Assembly: GCF_005893125.1 (NCBI RefSeq)
Contig: NZ_VCJS01000097.1
Location: 1-46,541, forward strand
From: Nonomuraea basaltis
Lineage (GTDB): Bacteria; Actinomycetota; Actinomycetes; Streptosporangiales; Streptosporangiaceae
Direction of reading: 5' to 3'
Length of the DNA: 46,541 nt
Positions 7,140 to 15,936 of this stretch are shown here, piece after piece. A program made the position numbers and the translations under genes. The first letter of the stretch is position 1. Every line of letters begins with the position of its first letter. The notes under the pieces were generated by a model that saw only the letters and a program-made list of their open reading frames with translations, was not told where the DNA came from and did not search any database.

Positions 7140-8023
7140 CGCCCGAAACCCTGGGCCGGCTCACACAAGACCAGCCCATCATCGGTGTGCACCGGCTGAT
7201 GCGCCACGGTGAGCTCACGCCGCCCCAAGTCGACGTCCAGCCAGCGCAGCCCGGCCACCTCGCCACGCCGCAGCCCACGCAAGGCGACCAGCCACCACAG
7301 CACGAACAACGGGTCTTCGTGTGCGAGACGCAGGAAGGCAGCCAATTGCTCCACCGTCCACACCGCCACAGGCGGCCGCTCTCCTCCGTGCCGCCAGGCC
7401 GCCTCCCGCCGAGCCGTCCACACCACTGGATGGATTCGCACCGGCGCAGGCAATCGCAACTCCTGCGCGGGGTTGGCGATGATCAGGTCCTCGCGCACCG
7501 CATGGTTCAAGGCCGCCCGCAGCGTCGCCCGGATCCGCTCCAACGTGGATGCGCTGATCGGCTGGCCGTACCGATTCCGCCGCCGCCCCAGCGCCACGAA
7601 CGTCCGCGTCACGTCCCACCGCAACAACTCCGCCAGCCTAATCCTGCCCAGATACGGGACCAGATGCAGCCGCACGTGATCCCGGTAGGCCCGGTGCGTG
7701 GTCGGCCGTAACCGCGACTCCACCACCGACAACCAGTACCGCAACCACTGCCCCACCGTGCACCCAGCAGAGAGCGGCCCCTCTTCCTCCGCCAGCAGCA
7801 GTTCACCGCCCGCACACCGCGCCGCCTCCGCGCTTGCGAACCCACCGCGCCGAACCCGCTCCCGCCGACCCGGCGCCCCCACAACCTGGACCGCGAAATA
7901 CCAGCTCCCATGCCCCACCTCGGCCAAACGGCCACAGCGACCACCTAACCGCCTGCCGCTGACCTCGTCGCTGCACCCGCACCGCTTGTAAACCACGCAA
8001 TGCCTGTCGTCGCTGCCCGTCAT
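7140..8023 (-). pseudogene. Tyrosine site-specific integrase, C-terminally truncated
   Basis: ATG 8023 with GGAGG six bases upstream starts an actinobacterial phage/ICE-type integrase: N-terminal arm-binding part with Cys residues (YKRCGCSDEVSGRR), core-binding domain (WLRYWLSVVESRLRPTTHRA), and the start of the catalytic domain with the first catalytic Arg in LRGLRRGEVAGLRWLDVDL. Similarity ends after DDGLVLCEP (near 7150). The H-x-x-R box and the nucleophilic Tyr are missing, about 110 residues short, so it cannot be active. The frame then continues in phase into the DNA of the M55 remnant and the secreted protein. No attachment site or tRNA is visible nearby. Confidence 0.8.
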
Positions 8024-8274
8024 CGCTTACCTCCAGCGTCCGTTCAAGAGCAACGTACGAGTCGAGCAACGACAGACCCAGACAAGAGGAACATTTAGGT
8101 AGGTAGCCCAGCAAGTGGGCACATCAAGTGCAATCAAGAACCGAAGTTAAGGCAGGGCCATAGACCCACGGTCAACGCGCCCTAGGTTCACACGTGTAGG
8201 CCCAGTGGGCTTCGGCCGTCCGACCTCTCGATCTGCCGCGGTAACGGGCACCCGGGTCGGAAGGATTCCTCATC

Positions 8275-9279
8275 GTGGGTTTCTATGTGCGCACCAGCCT
8301 CAGGGTTGGACCGTTCCGTTTCACCCTCAGCCAGGCCGGGATGGCAGTCTCGACCGGAATCCCGGGCCTTCGGGCGGGGATGGGCCCCCGCGGCAACGTC
8401 GTGAGCATGGGACGCGGAGCGATCTCCTACCGCACCATCGCGCCCGACCATGTGGTCATGCACGATGTCGTCAGCCTGGTCCCGGCCCAGCCGAGTGACG
8501 TCGTCCAGCAGTTGCAGAAGGCCGCCGAACGCCGACCGTACTGGCCGTTCGCCCTGGCCGCCCTGCTCCTCGCGGGGCTGGTGACAGGACGCTTCGGCCT
8601 GGTCATCATCGCTGTCGGGCTGCCTTGCGTGCTCTGGGTGGCGTTGCGCGATCGGGCAGCACGCGCGGTCGTCGTCATGTACGACGTGACCGACGAGGCC
8701 GCTTGGCGCTTCGATCACCTCGTCAGCTCGATCACCGACCTCCAACGAGCCCACGGGTTCTGGCTGATCACCGCATCCGGCGCGATCACCAGCACCTACC
8801 AGTTCAAGCTGAACGCCGGCGCCTCCAGGCTGCTGCGCAGGATGACCGCCTCGGCCCGGTTGACGGGACCGCGGATACTGATCACCAACGTCGCCGTCCC
8901 AACCCTGACCGCAGGCAGCCTGTCGGTGCACTTCCTCCCCGACCGGGTCCTGTTCCGTGACGGCCGCCACGTCGCCGACCTCGCCTATCAGCACCTCCAA
9001 GTCGGCGTGGAACACGCCCGCTTCATCGAAGAAGGCCCGGTGCCACCCGACGGTACGGTCGTGGACTCCACCTGGCGCTACGTCAACGTCAAGGGCGGCC
9101 CCGACCGCCGTTTCAAGAACAACGCCCGCCTGCCCATCCTGCTGTACGGCAGGCTCATCCTCCGCAGCCACAGCGGTCTCAACCTCGTCTGGGATGCCTC
9201 TCAGGTCCCGCTCGTCCACGCTGTGGCGAACGCGCTCCACCAGTCCATCGCCGCTCGCCCACCTGTGATCCACCCCTGA
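8275..9279 (+). CDS. DUF4236-type membrane protein
   Basis: A 334-residue protein. Residues 1-50 match the DUF4236 pattern (MGFYVRTSLRVGPFRFTLSQ, then GPRGNVVSMGRGAISYR). Two membrane helices follow (about residues 88-125, FALAALLLAGLV and LVIIAVGLPCVLWV), then a soluble domain of about 200 residues. GTG 8275 has GGAAGGA at 8259-8265. The family has no known function and often occurs in variable regions. Its convergent neighbour (9311-10291) does not help assign a role. Confidence 0.7.
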   Translation: MGFYVRTSLRVGPFRFTLSQAGMAVSTGIPGLRAGMGPRGNVVSMGRGAISYRTIAPDHVVMHDVVSLVPAQPSDVVQQLQKAAERRPYWPFALAALLLAGLVTGRFGLVIIAVGLPCVLWVALRDRAARAVVVMYDVTDEAAWRFDHLVSSITDLQRAHGFWLITASGAITSTYQFKLNAGASRLLRRMTASARLTGPRILITNVAVPTLTAGSLSVHFLPDRVLFRDGRHVADLAYQHLQVGVEHARFIEEGPVPPDGTVVDSTWRYVNVKGGPDRRFKNNARLPILLYGRLILRSHSGLNLVWDASQVPLVHAVANALHQSIAARPPVIHP

Positions 9280-9310
9280 GTGACATGCGGCGGGTGCCAT
9301 CGCAACCCGG

Positions 9311-10291
9311 TCAACGGGACGACGTCATGACGCTGGCGATCGCGGCATGAACCAAAGCTTCCTCATCGCCGGTCAGGTCCATGGGGCGGTGTGTGAAGGT
9401 GTTGTCCGTGTGGACGTGCACCTGAAGCCCCGACAACCTGGCACCGGCGCTCAGGATGTCGGTGAGGCCGAGCAGGAGGGATGCCGACTTGGTGGCGGAG
9501 TCCACGTCCTGATGCTGATCGAACTCCGCCGCGAGAGCACGCAGACCTTCGGCGAGGTCCGGCTCTGGCACGGTGAAGGCTCCGGCAACCCGGTGTGCCT
9601 GCTCGGCGGACCTGTCCCTCCAGTTCGTCCAGTGCCAGCCGGGCCACCGCTGCTCGGCGTCCAGCAGAGCACCACGCAACGTCGAAGAGGTCCAGACGCC
9701 GGCGGTCTGGTCATCAAGGTCGAGGTGGACACCGGCGACGACCTTCTCGGGGCAGGTAGTGATTGTCGGCCAGGCAGAGCGGTAGTCGTCGAGGAACCTC
9801 GCCCCATTGCAGATGACCGATTCGGCCGAATCAACGAGGTAGGCCCGCGTCCAGCCTTGGTGGATCATGGTGACCAACACGTCGCACCATACTTCGCCCG
9901 CCTGCGGAGCGCGAGGGGATGATGGGGTGACCTCGGCGGCGTGGCCGACTGCCACCTGAATCTGCTGAAGGCCGTCATAGGCCCACTCCACACGCCAGCC
10001 GGGCCAGGTCCGGGCGAGTGTGGCCAGGGCCGCGAGCCGGTAGCTTTGATCACCGTCGCAGTGGCAGAAGAACAGCAGTCGCCGTTCGTCATGGTCAATC
10101 AGGCATGCGCCGTCACATTCGGCCTCCCACATCCATGAGCTCTCCTCGCGCTGGCGGCGGGCGAACCGAGTTGCCGGTTCAGGGCCGGGCAAGAGGTCGA
10201 GTTCGAGATGGTGGGCGCCCCATTGCGAGCAGTAGAGCCCGAAAGTGCCGTCCTGCAGAGTGGCATAGTGTGCACGACTCCCCATGGCCAT
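9311..10291 (-). CDS. Hypothetical protein with internal duplication
   Basis: A 326-residue soluble protein without signal peptide. Two halves seem related: TLARTWPGWRVEWAYDG near residue 95 and DAEQRWPGWHWTNWRDR near residue 215 share a WPGW core with similar flanks. A second ATG two codons downstream (MGSRAHYATLQDG) may be the real start; neither has a good RBS. I do not recognise the family. Composition and Trp-rich motifs recall actinobacterial immunity-type or sensing proteins, but nothing supports a function. Confidence 0.55.
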   Translation of the reverse strand: MAMGSRAHYATLQDGTFGLYCSQWGAHHLELDLLPGPEPATRFARRQREESSWMWEAECDGACLIDHDERRLLFFCHCDGDQSYRLAALATLARTWPGWRVEWAYDGLQQIQVAVGHAAEVTPSSPRAPQAGEVWCDVLVTMIHQGWTRAYLVDSAESVICNGARFLDDYRSAWPTITTCPEKVVAGVHLDLDDQTAGVWTSSTLRGALLDAEQRWPGWHWTNWRDRSAEQAHRVAGAFTVPEPDLAEGLRALAAEFDQHQDVDSATKSASLLLGLTDILSAGARLSGLQVHVHTDNTFTHRPMDLTGDEEALVHAAIASVMTSSR

Positions 10292-10805
10292 ACCGTATTT
10301 GAGGCGCCACTAACTGTGATGGCCGTTCTGAAATCTCGTGCTGGGATATCGCGCCGCGCCCGAGTCCCCAGGATTCGGGGACGGCAGAGATACATCACGA
10401 CATCGGCCGCCGCCCAGGTGGCTTGGACATCGGCGGCACTGTTCGCCTATGCCCGAACTGTACGGCCCGTCAGAAGTCGCGCAGGAAGGCGGTCAGCTCG
10501 CGGGCCACCGTCTCTGGGCTTCCACCCTGGCTGGGCCGCTGATGGGACCGGTGGCATCGTGGCCCCCGGGAACGCAATGCGGATCACTAAATATTGCTCT
10601 CAGCTCATAAATAACGCGATAAGGCCAAGCGGCGGGACACATAAGCACCATGCCGACATGAATCACACGCTCGGCGTCGGCCTCAGAATTGATCGGTCTG
10701 GCCGACTCCGGATAAGGGGAAGGCGCCCTCAGGATCGGCCCATGAGCTCTATGATCTTGTGGTTCTGTCCGAACCCCGCATGGAGGACGGCTCACGATGA
10801 AATAC

Positions 10806-11279
10806 AAGATCACCACGGCGGCCGTGTCGTCGCCGGACGCTCCGATGCGGCAGGTGCCGGAGGGGTAGTAGACGGTCTGGTGCGTCGCGCGGGCGATTGC
10901 CGAGAGCTCCTCGTCGTCGGTGACAGTGGGGCCGGGAAACACGCTTGACCCACGACTTCATCGGTTCGACCGACGCGATCCGGCGGGCGAGACGAATGCC
11001 TGCGAGCAGCATCGCCTCGTCGTGCCCGCCGGGGTCGGTGAATGAACGGAAATCGATGGCCGGCGGCGCGTCGGGGTCGCCGGAGCGAACCCGGACTCGA
11101 CCTCGGCTGTGCGGACGGGCGACGTTGGGGGCGATCGCGACCGTCGCGGTCGGCAGCGGAGGGGCTCCCGTCTCCTCGAGGAAGCGTTCTGCGTGCACCG
11201 CCCACGGTTCGACGGGGAAGTGGATGAGAATGTCTGGACGTCCGTCGCCTTCGCCGGGTTCTCCGTTGCTGTCGAGGCC
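10806..11279 (-). pseudogene. GMC oxidoreductase, internal fragment with frameshift
   Basis: The minus strand encodes the C-terminal half of a GMC (choline-dehydrogenase-like) flavoenzyme: PDILIHFPVEPWAVHAERF, ARPHSRGRVRVRSGDPDAPP, IDFRSFTDPGGHDEAMLLAG. Near 10945 the frame shifts; the adjoining frame continues FPGPTVTDDEELSAIARATH and HQTVYYPSGTCRIG, which carries the catalytic His of the family. The N-terminal FAD-binding half and the last 30-40 residues are gone, so it is dead. Confidence 0.75.
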
Positions 11280-11348
11280 CCCAGCTTGTGATGGAGATCC
11301 TGCGTGACCATGGCCGGCAGTGGCTGTCTGCATATCTCACATGGACGA

Positions 11349-11363
11349 AAAGCATTATGCTTT
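11349..11363 (+). promoter_or_regulatory. Operator and -10 box of the toxin-antitoxin operon
   Basis: AAAGCAT-T-ATGCTTT is a perfect dyad ending six bases before the antitoxin ATG. Its right part contains TATGCT (11356-11361), a TANNNT -10 box exactly 7 nt from ATG 11369. There is no Shine-Dalgarno sequence, so the mRNA is probably leaderless, and a repressor on the dyad would cover the -10 box. This fits autoregulation by the RHH antitoxin. Confidence 0.65.
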
Positions 11364-11368
11364 ACATC

Positions 11369-11605
11369 ATGGATGCCACCTTGCAAGTCAGAGGGCTGGA
11401 CGCGGAAGTGGTCGCCGAACTGAAAGCGCGGGCCGCACGTAAGCGCATGTCGCTGTCCGCGTACGTGGCCGACATCCTCACCGAGGTCGCCGCTACTCCC
11501 GCCCCGGACACGATCAGAGAACGGCTGGAGGCGCTCCGGTCGCTCGGCGGCGGGGCGAGTCACGACGACGTCGTAACGGAGATACGGAAGATCCGCGAGT
11601 CGTGA
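11369..11605 (+). CDS. RHH antitoxin of a VapBC/FitAB-type module
   Basis: A 78-residue FitA-like antitoxin. The N-terminus forms the ribbon-helix-helix DNA-binding fold (ATLQVRGLDAEVVAELKARA, then MSLSAYVADIL). The C-terminal part (residues 50-78, charged) would wrap the toxin. ATG 11369 was chosen over upstream in-frame starts because of the leaderless promoter directly before it. The stop overlaps the toxin start (GTGA), so the two are translationally coupled. Confidence 0.85.
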   Translation: MDATLQVRGLDAEVVAELKARAARKRMSLSAYVADILTEVAATPAPDTIRERLEALRSLGGGASHDDVVTEIRKIRES

Positions 11606-11988
11606 TCGTCATCGACAGTTCGGCCCTCGTCGAGGCCCTGGCCGGAGATGCCCCCGCAGACGAACTGCTCGCGCGCGTCGCCGAGAACCGGCTCCACATC
11701 CCTCACCTGCTCGACTACGAGTTCCGCAACGCCATGCGCGGTCTGCTCCTCGGCGGGAAAATTAGCGAGGCCCGCGCCGAGGGAGCCCGGATCGTCAAGG
11801 CGGGCCTGCCCTTCACCCGTCACGCGGACGACCTGACCGCCGATCGCGCCTGGGACCTGCGAGCCAACTTCAACGGTTACGACGCCACCTACGTCGCCCT
11901 GGCCGAAGCGCTGGACTGCACCCTGGTCACCACGGACGAGAAGATCTACAAGGTGGCCCGCAAGTACATCGACGTCGATCTCTGCTGA
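11602..11988 (+). CDS. VapC-type PIN-domain toxin
   Basis: A 128-residue PIN ribonuclease of normal family length. The acidic metal-binding residues are all present: Asp5 (VIDSSALVE), Glu40 (DYEFRNAM), Asp94 (GYDATYVALAEALD) and Asp112 (TTDEK). Such toxins cleave tRNA or rRNA when freed from the antitoxin. GTG 11602 overlaps the antitoxin stop. The module looks intact, in contrast to the decayed genes around it, as expected for an addictive element. Confidence 0.88.
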   Translation: MIVIDSSALVEALAGDAPADELLARVAENRLHIPHLLDYEFRNAMRGLLLGGKISEARAEGARIVKAGLPFTRHADDLTADRAWDLRANFNGYDATYVALAEALDCTLVTTDEKIYKVARKYIDVDLC

Positions 11989-12158
11989 TCTCTCGACCGA
12001 TCGTGAATCTCCGCCGCGAAGCTCATGCCCGCGGCCTCACCACCTTTGGTCCGGCTGCCTCGGACCCGCCTGCCGGGCGTGATCGAGCACGTCGAACGTC
12101 GTCCTGGACTCCCAGGGGCTGCTGGGCCTCGCCACTAACGCGTCTACGATAAGCGGTT

Positions 12159-12500
12159 ATGCCCTCTGGAATCCCGAGTCGCGAAGGCGGCCGAGGCCGC
12201 GCTGGACGAACAGGGGTTCGTGGACCCCATCGGCGTGCTCGTCGGGATGGGCCGGCTCACCCCCGCGGGGATCGAGAACTGGCGGCGCGCCCGCGTGCCG
12301 TACCTGGAGAAGATCGTCGACGCCAACCTCGGCAAGCTGTCCAGCGCGTTGCGCATCCTGCGCTGCTGGGCTCAGGCCCGTGAGCTGAGACCGTCTACCT
12401 TTCACGCACCCGCGATCGCCGTCCGCTGCGCTTCTCCAAGACCGGAGATCGAGGTTTGGAGCGCGCTTACCGGACCCATTGGGTGCCGGCACGCCGGTGA
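12159..12500 (+). pseudogene. Hypothetical actinobacterial gene with two frame breaks
   Basis: One extra base after ATG-CCC near 12165 shifts the frame: with it removed the protein reads LESRVAKAAEAALDEQGFVD, then PIGVLVGMGRLTPAGIENWR and VPYLEKIVDANLGKLSSALR. A second break near 12388 (apparent small deletion after ELR) moves the tail to another frame (VYLSRTRDRRPLRFSKTGDR, then AYRTHWVPARR), ending at TGA 12498-12500. The stop overlaps the next ATG (TGATG), so the ancestral pair was translationally coupled. Function unknown. Confidence 0.55.
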
Positions 12501-13111
12501 TGCCGTTCATCGCCCTTCTCGACCTGCTCGAACGGCAGTGGGCCGCGCAGCTGCGCCAGGTGTCGCTGGTGTCGGAGGCCGACGTTCCCGAGGAGATGTC
12601 GACGGCTGCGGCCGAAGCGCTCGGGCACGTCTACGGCCATGAAGAGGTCGCCGTCCGCTGGCCCGCCTGCATGGCGATCTCGCTCACCCGCATGGCGGCG
12701 GCCCGCGAGGCGTTCTGGCCTCGCTGGAGGGTGGCCACCAAGCGCCGGGGCAACGCAGCGGGCTGGGGCAAGGCGTTCCTGGCCGCGCTGGAGGTCTTCG
12801 GGCTGCCGCGTGAGGCCACCGCCACCCAGTCGATCATGTTGCATGACATCGGCGGGGCGAACGGCCGACAGCGGCCGACCGTTCACCCCGCCGACGCCCA
12901 CGCCGCCATGGAAACTGGGCGCGAGCGGGAAATTCGTTGTCATCACCTGACCTTGCGATCCCGGGGCGGAGCGAGCGTTGTGCTCGGGGGGCCGGTGCTG
13001 TCCAGGGCTGGAGGCGGCGGCCGTCTCGTGCTGGTGGCCGGAGACGAGCGCGGCCCATCGGTAAGCTTCCCCCATCCCGTTTCAGGAGCAGGTGGTCAGG
13101 GCGTGAGGTAG
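12500..13111 (+). CDS. Hypothetical protein, possibly with replaced C-terminus
   Basis: ATG 12500 overlaps the TGA of the preceding broken gene. Residues 1-110 are a clean helical protein (MPFIALLDLLERQWAAQLRQ, GWGKAFLAALEVFGLP). After about residue 130 the composition turns Gly/Arg-rich and irregular, and the stop overlaps the 3' end of the convergent GH78 gene by 16 bases. The true C-terminus may be lost. Family not recognised. Confidence 0.45.
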   Translation: MPFIALLDLLERQWAAQLRQVSLVSEADVPEEMSTAAAEALGHVYGHEEVAVRWPACMAISLTRMAAAREAFWPRWRVATKRRGNAAGWGKAFLAALEVFGLPREATATQSIMLHDIGGANGRQRPTVHPADAHAAMETGREREIRCHHLTLRSRGGASVVLGGPVLSRAGGGGRLVLVAGDERGPSVSFPHPVSGAGGQGVR

Positions 13112-15927
13112 CACGACTTTTGGACGCCGGGGAGTGGATCAGAGCCGAACGCGGCCGTGGTGCAGGGTGTGGCGCCGGTGAAGGATCTGAACAGATAACG
13201 ACCTCGGGCGCCCATGGCGACGGTCCTGGTGCCGGTGAAGGCGCAATTGTTCCCTTCGACGGCGCAGGCCGTGCTGAAGCCGTTTGGCCCGCCCGCCTTG
13301 ACGTAGCAGGCCTTGACCTCGCCGGGGACGGCCTCGCCAAAAGTCTGGTTGTTACAGGTGACGGGGCCGGTCACCGTCTTGTAGACGAACGATCCGAACG
13401 CCCCGTAGGCCACCGGCTGGCCGTTGGCTGCGGTGCAAGTGCCGTTCTCCGCCGCGCATTGGGTCCATCCGCCGGGGGGTGGTCCTGCCGGTGCCACGTG
13501 GCAGGCTTTCCCGAGCCGGTCGATGGGGTCGCCGAACACGGCGTTCGTGCAGGGCGTCGGACCGGACGCGACCTTGGTGTAGAAGGCGCCGTTGGCGCCG
13601 TAGGCGATGGTCCTGCCGTACCCGGTGAAGGAGCAGGTCTGGCCCTCCTCCGCGCACTGCGTGTAACCGGGCGGCCCGCCCATCGGGGCCACGTAGCAGG
13701 ACTTCAGCACCCCGGAGGCGGGGTCGCCGCCGAACGCCGCGCTCGTGCACGCGGTGCCCGACCCGGCGATCTTGTACGTGTAGGCGCCCGCTCCGTAGGC
13801 CACCACCCGGTTGCCGCTGAAGGCGCACTGCTCCCCTTCACCGGCGCACTGTGTGAAGCCCGGTGGCAGGTCGCCGTCGGCCGTCGGAGGCGGCGGCGGG
13901 TTGCCCAGGCCGGTGGCGCTGATGTCGTAGGCGCCGGGCGCTACCTGGTCGAGGTAGACGTACCTGGCGTCCTGTGTGGCGCCGCCGATCCTGGTCCCGC
14001 CGAGGAAGGTGCCGTTGTTCCAGACGACCGACCCGTTGACGGTGATCGTCAGTGCGGTGCCGCCCAGCTTGGGGACGCCGATCCTGCCGACGGTTCCGCC
14101 CGGACTGGTCAGGCGGGCCGTGTACGTGCCGTTGGTGGGGTGACGCGACCAGGACGCCCCGACCGAGCCCTGCGGCATGGTGATCCGGCCTTCGACGCTG
14201 GTCAGATCTCCGGGGTGGGGGACGAACCGGTACCGGCCCGGGTCCGGCTCCGGCGACAGGCCCAGGACGTAGAACGTCAGGGCCGACGTCGGGCCCGTGG
14301 ACCAGCCGTGCGCCAGGCTCATGAAGGCGCCGCCGTACGGGAACCCGCCCTGCGGGTCGATGCCCTCCCAGAAGGTGCTCTTGGTGCCGATCGGGCTGTC
14401 CAGCATGTAACCCCAGGTGCGGCGGATCTGCGCCAGCCCGGTGTGGTCGTCGTTCGCGGTGAAGTGGGCGTTCACCTCCATGGAGCCGGTGAACGGGTGG
14501 GCGCCGCGGACGTCCCATTCCGGGGTGATCCCCCCAAAGGGGCCCCAGCGCGCCGCCAGCTTCCTGGCGATGCTCGACGACTTGCTCTCCGAGTCCGTCA
14601 GGCCGTACCAGACCGCCAGGGCGTTGCCGTCCTGCGGGTAAAGGTCGCTGGTCGGATTGTCGCGATACATCCCGGCGCCCGGCACCCACAGCCGGGCGTT
14701 CACCGCCGCCTTCAGTGTCGCGGCGCGGCTGGAGTAGCTCGCCGCCAGGGCCGTCTCGCCTTTGATCGTCGCCAGCCGGCTCGCGCCGGCCAACGCGGCG
14801 TAGAGGATCGCGTTGGCCTCGATGTTCTCCCCTCCCATCCCCTGGCGGGCCCAGTCCTGCGTGGCCGTCACGTTCAGCAGGCCGTTGCCGTCGATCTTGC
14901 CGATGATGAAGCTCATGCCGAGCTTGAACTTCGGCCACACCGAGTCCAGCCAGGTCCGGTCGCCGGTATAGCCGTAGTACGTGGACGACATCAGCAACGT
15001 CCAGGTGTGGTAGGTATCCGACCCGGTCAGGTTGAACACCGGACCCGACCACGGGATCTCCCCAGAGCTGGACTGCACGCCGAACATGGTCGTCAGCGCG
15101 TTGCGCGAGGCCACCAGGTCGTTGGTCGAGACATACGCCGTGGGTACGGCGATGCCCAGGTCGCCGGGCCAGACGGTCCTGTCCCGCTTGGCGCCGTCGA
15201 CGAGCACGCTGTCGCCGACGCCTACAACGGCGCTGTTGTCCCAGAGCGACGACGGCGGCGGCCAGGCGCGGCCCTGGTCGGAGGCGATGGTGTTCGTCTG
15301 CACGGTGTAGGCGCCCGCGTACCAGATGCGGTTCAGCAGGTCGTCGTTGGAGGAGAAGTAGTTGGCGTAGTCGGCCGGGTTCGCCTTGCCCGGAGCGGGG
15401 GTGAAGGCGAGGCTCACCCCGGTCAGGTCGATCCAGCCGCCGGTCCCCATGAACACGGTCAGGTAGCGGAATCCGCCCCTGAGCCGGGCCGTCGGCATGG
15501 TGTAGGAGCCACCGGCTGCCGCCGAGGCGGTGAGGGCGCCGTCAGGAGGGGTGTCGTAGCCGGCGCTCTTGTCGCTGCCTGTCCCGACGTACAGGGACGA
15601 CTCGGTGAAGGCCAGGCCCACCTGCTGCCCTGCGGCGCTCGTCGCACCGAAGGAGAGCGTCGCCACTCCGCCGACCTCCTTGCCGAAGTCCAGCGTGAGG
15701 CTGGAACCGGTGCCGGACAGGCGGGTGGCCTGGTTGGTGAGCACGTTCTGCGGGTTGCTCACCGAGCCGGTCGTACGGAAGATCGCGGTCGGCCGCACCG
15801 TACGGGAGGTGGGTGAGAAGTTGGGCACCGCAGGATCCGCCGCCGCGCCGAGAGGAGCCGCGACGAGATGGCCGGTCACCGGCAGCACCACGGTGAGCAG
15901 AACCAGGAGTTTCCTTCGTAAGGACAT
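13096..15927 (-). CDS. Secreted GH78-like alpha-L-rhamnosidase with four Cys-rich repeats
   Basis: A 943-residue exported glycosidase. Residues 1-30 are a signal peptide. After a beta-sandwich N-part comes an (alpha/alpha)6 barrel (about 190-560). DGAKRDRTVWPGDL (about 243-256) corresponds to the GH78 D-x-x-x-R-E-R-x-x-W-x-G-D motif but has Asp where the catalytic acid Glu is expected; STFWEGIDP (near 520) likely holds the second acidic residue. A C-terminal beta domain with HGWSTGPTSAL follows. Residues about 691-943 are four repeats of 60-65 residues, each with four Cys and a YGA-FG pattern (TQCAGEGEQC, TQCAEEGQTC, TQCAAENGTC, TACAVEGNNC), probably glycan-binding. It is the last gene of the sugar operon, 9 bases after GH76. 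The Glu to Asp change leaves the substrate uncertain. Confidence 0.8.
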   Translation of the reverse strand: MSLRRKLLVLLTVVLPVTGHLVAAPLGAAADPAVPNFSPTSRTVRPTAIFRTTGSVSNPQNVLTNQATRLSGTGSSLTLDFGKEVGGVATLSFGATSAAGQQVGLAFTESSLYVGTGSDKSAGYDTPPDGALTASAAAGGSYTMPTARLRGGFRYLTVFMGTGGWIDLTGVSLAFTPAPGKANPADYANYFSSNDDLLNRIWYAGAYTVQTNTIASDQGRAWPPPSSLWDNSAVVGVGDSVLVDGAKRDRTVWPGDLGIAVPTAYVSTNDLVASRNALTTMFGVQSSSGEIPWSGPVFNLTGSDTYHTWTLLMSSTYYGYTGDRTWLDSVWPKFKLGMSFIIGKIDGNGLLNVTATQDWARQGMGGENIEANAILYAALAGASRLATIKGETALAASYSSRAATLKAAVNARLWVPGAGMYRDNPTSDLYPQDGNALAVWYGLTDSESKSSSIARKLAARWGPFGGITPEWDVRGAHPFTGSMEVNAHFTANDDHTGLAQIRRTWGYMLDSPIGTKSTFWEGIDPQGGFPYGGAFMSLAHGWSTGPTSALTFYVLGLSPEPDPGRYRFVPHPGDLTSVEGRITMPQGSVGASWSRHPTNGTYTARLTSPGGTVGRIGVPKLGGTALTITVNGSVVWNNGTFLGGTRIGGATQDARYVYLDQVAPGAYDISATGLGNPPPPPTADGDLPPGFTQCAGEGEQCAFSGNRVVAYGAGAYTYKIAGSGTACTSAAFGGDPASGVLKSCYVAPMGGPPGYTQCAEEGQTCSFTGYGRTIAYGANGAFYTKVASGPTPCTNAVFGDPIDRLGKACHVAPAGPPPGGWTQCAAENGTCTAANGQPVAYGAFGSFVYKTVTGPVTCNNQTFGEAVPGEVKACYVKAGGPNGFSTACAVEGNNCAFTGTRTVAMGARGRYLFRSFTGATPCTTAAFGSDPLPGVQKSCYLTP

Positions 15928-15936
15928 GTCGCACCG

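Larger units (their letters stand above)
10292..11368. other. About 1 kb without an intact gene
   Basis: It contains the GMC oxidoreductase remnant (10806-11279, minus strand) and, around 10480-10545 on the minus strand, about 20 codons (PETVARELTAFLRDF, stop) that look like an alpha/beta-hydrolase C-terminus. Local AT richness near 10590-10640 suggests foreign or promoter DNA. Nothing else is interpretable. Confidence 0.45.

Noticed and set aside
6554..8023. A single 489-residue protein on the minus strand
   Set aside because: The front is a truncated integrase, the middle is antisense M55 DNA, and the end has its own signal peptide and RBS. Treated as a fusion of remnants plus one separate gene.
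8106..8120. GCCCA/TGGGC hairpin upstream of the integrase as an attachment site
   Set aside because: A 5-bp stem is too weak, and no direct repeat or tRNA end marks an att site.
13096..13860. CRISPR-like array, suggested by repeated DNA segments in the GH78 gene
   Set aside because: The repeats are coding, about 190 bp long and diverged, and encode the Cys-rich domains. No CRISPR repeat/spacer pattern exists in the window.
12937..15816. 959-codon open frame on the plus strand opposite the GH78 gene
   Set aside because: It is antisense to a well-supported enzyme, is Arg/Gly/Val-rich and has no recognisable domain. High GC third positions create such shadow frames.
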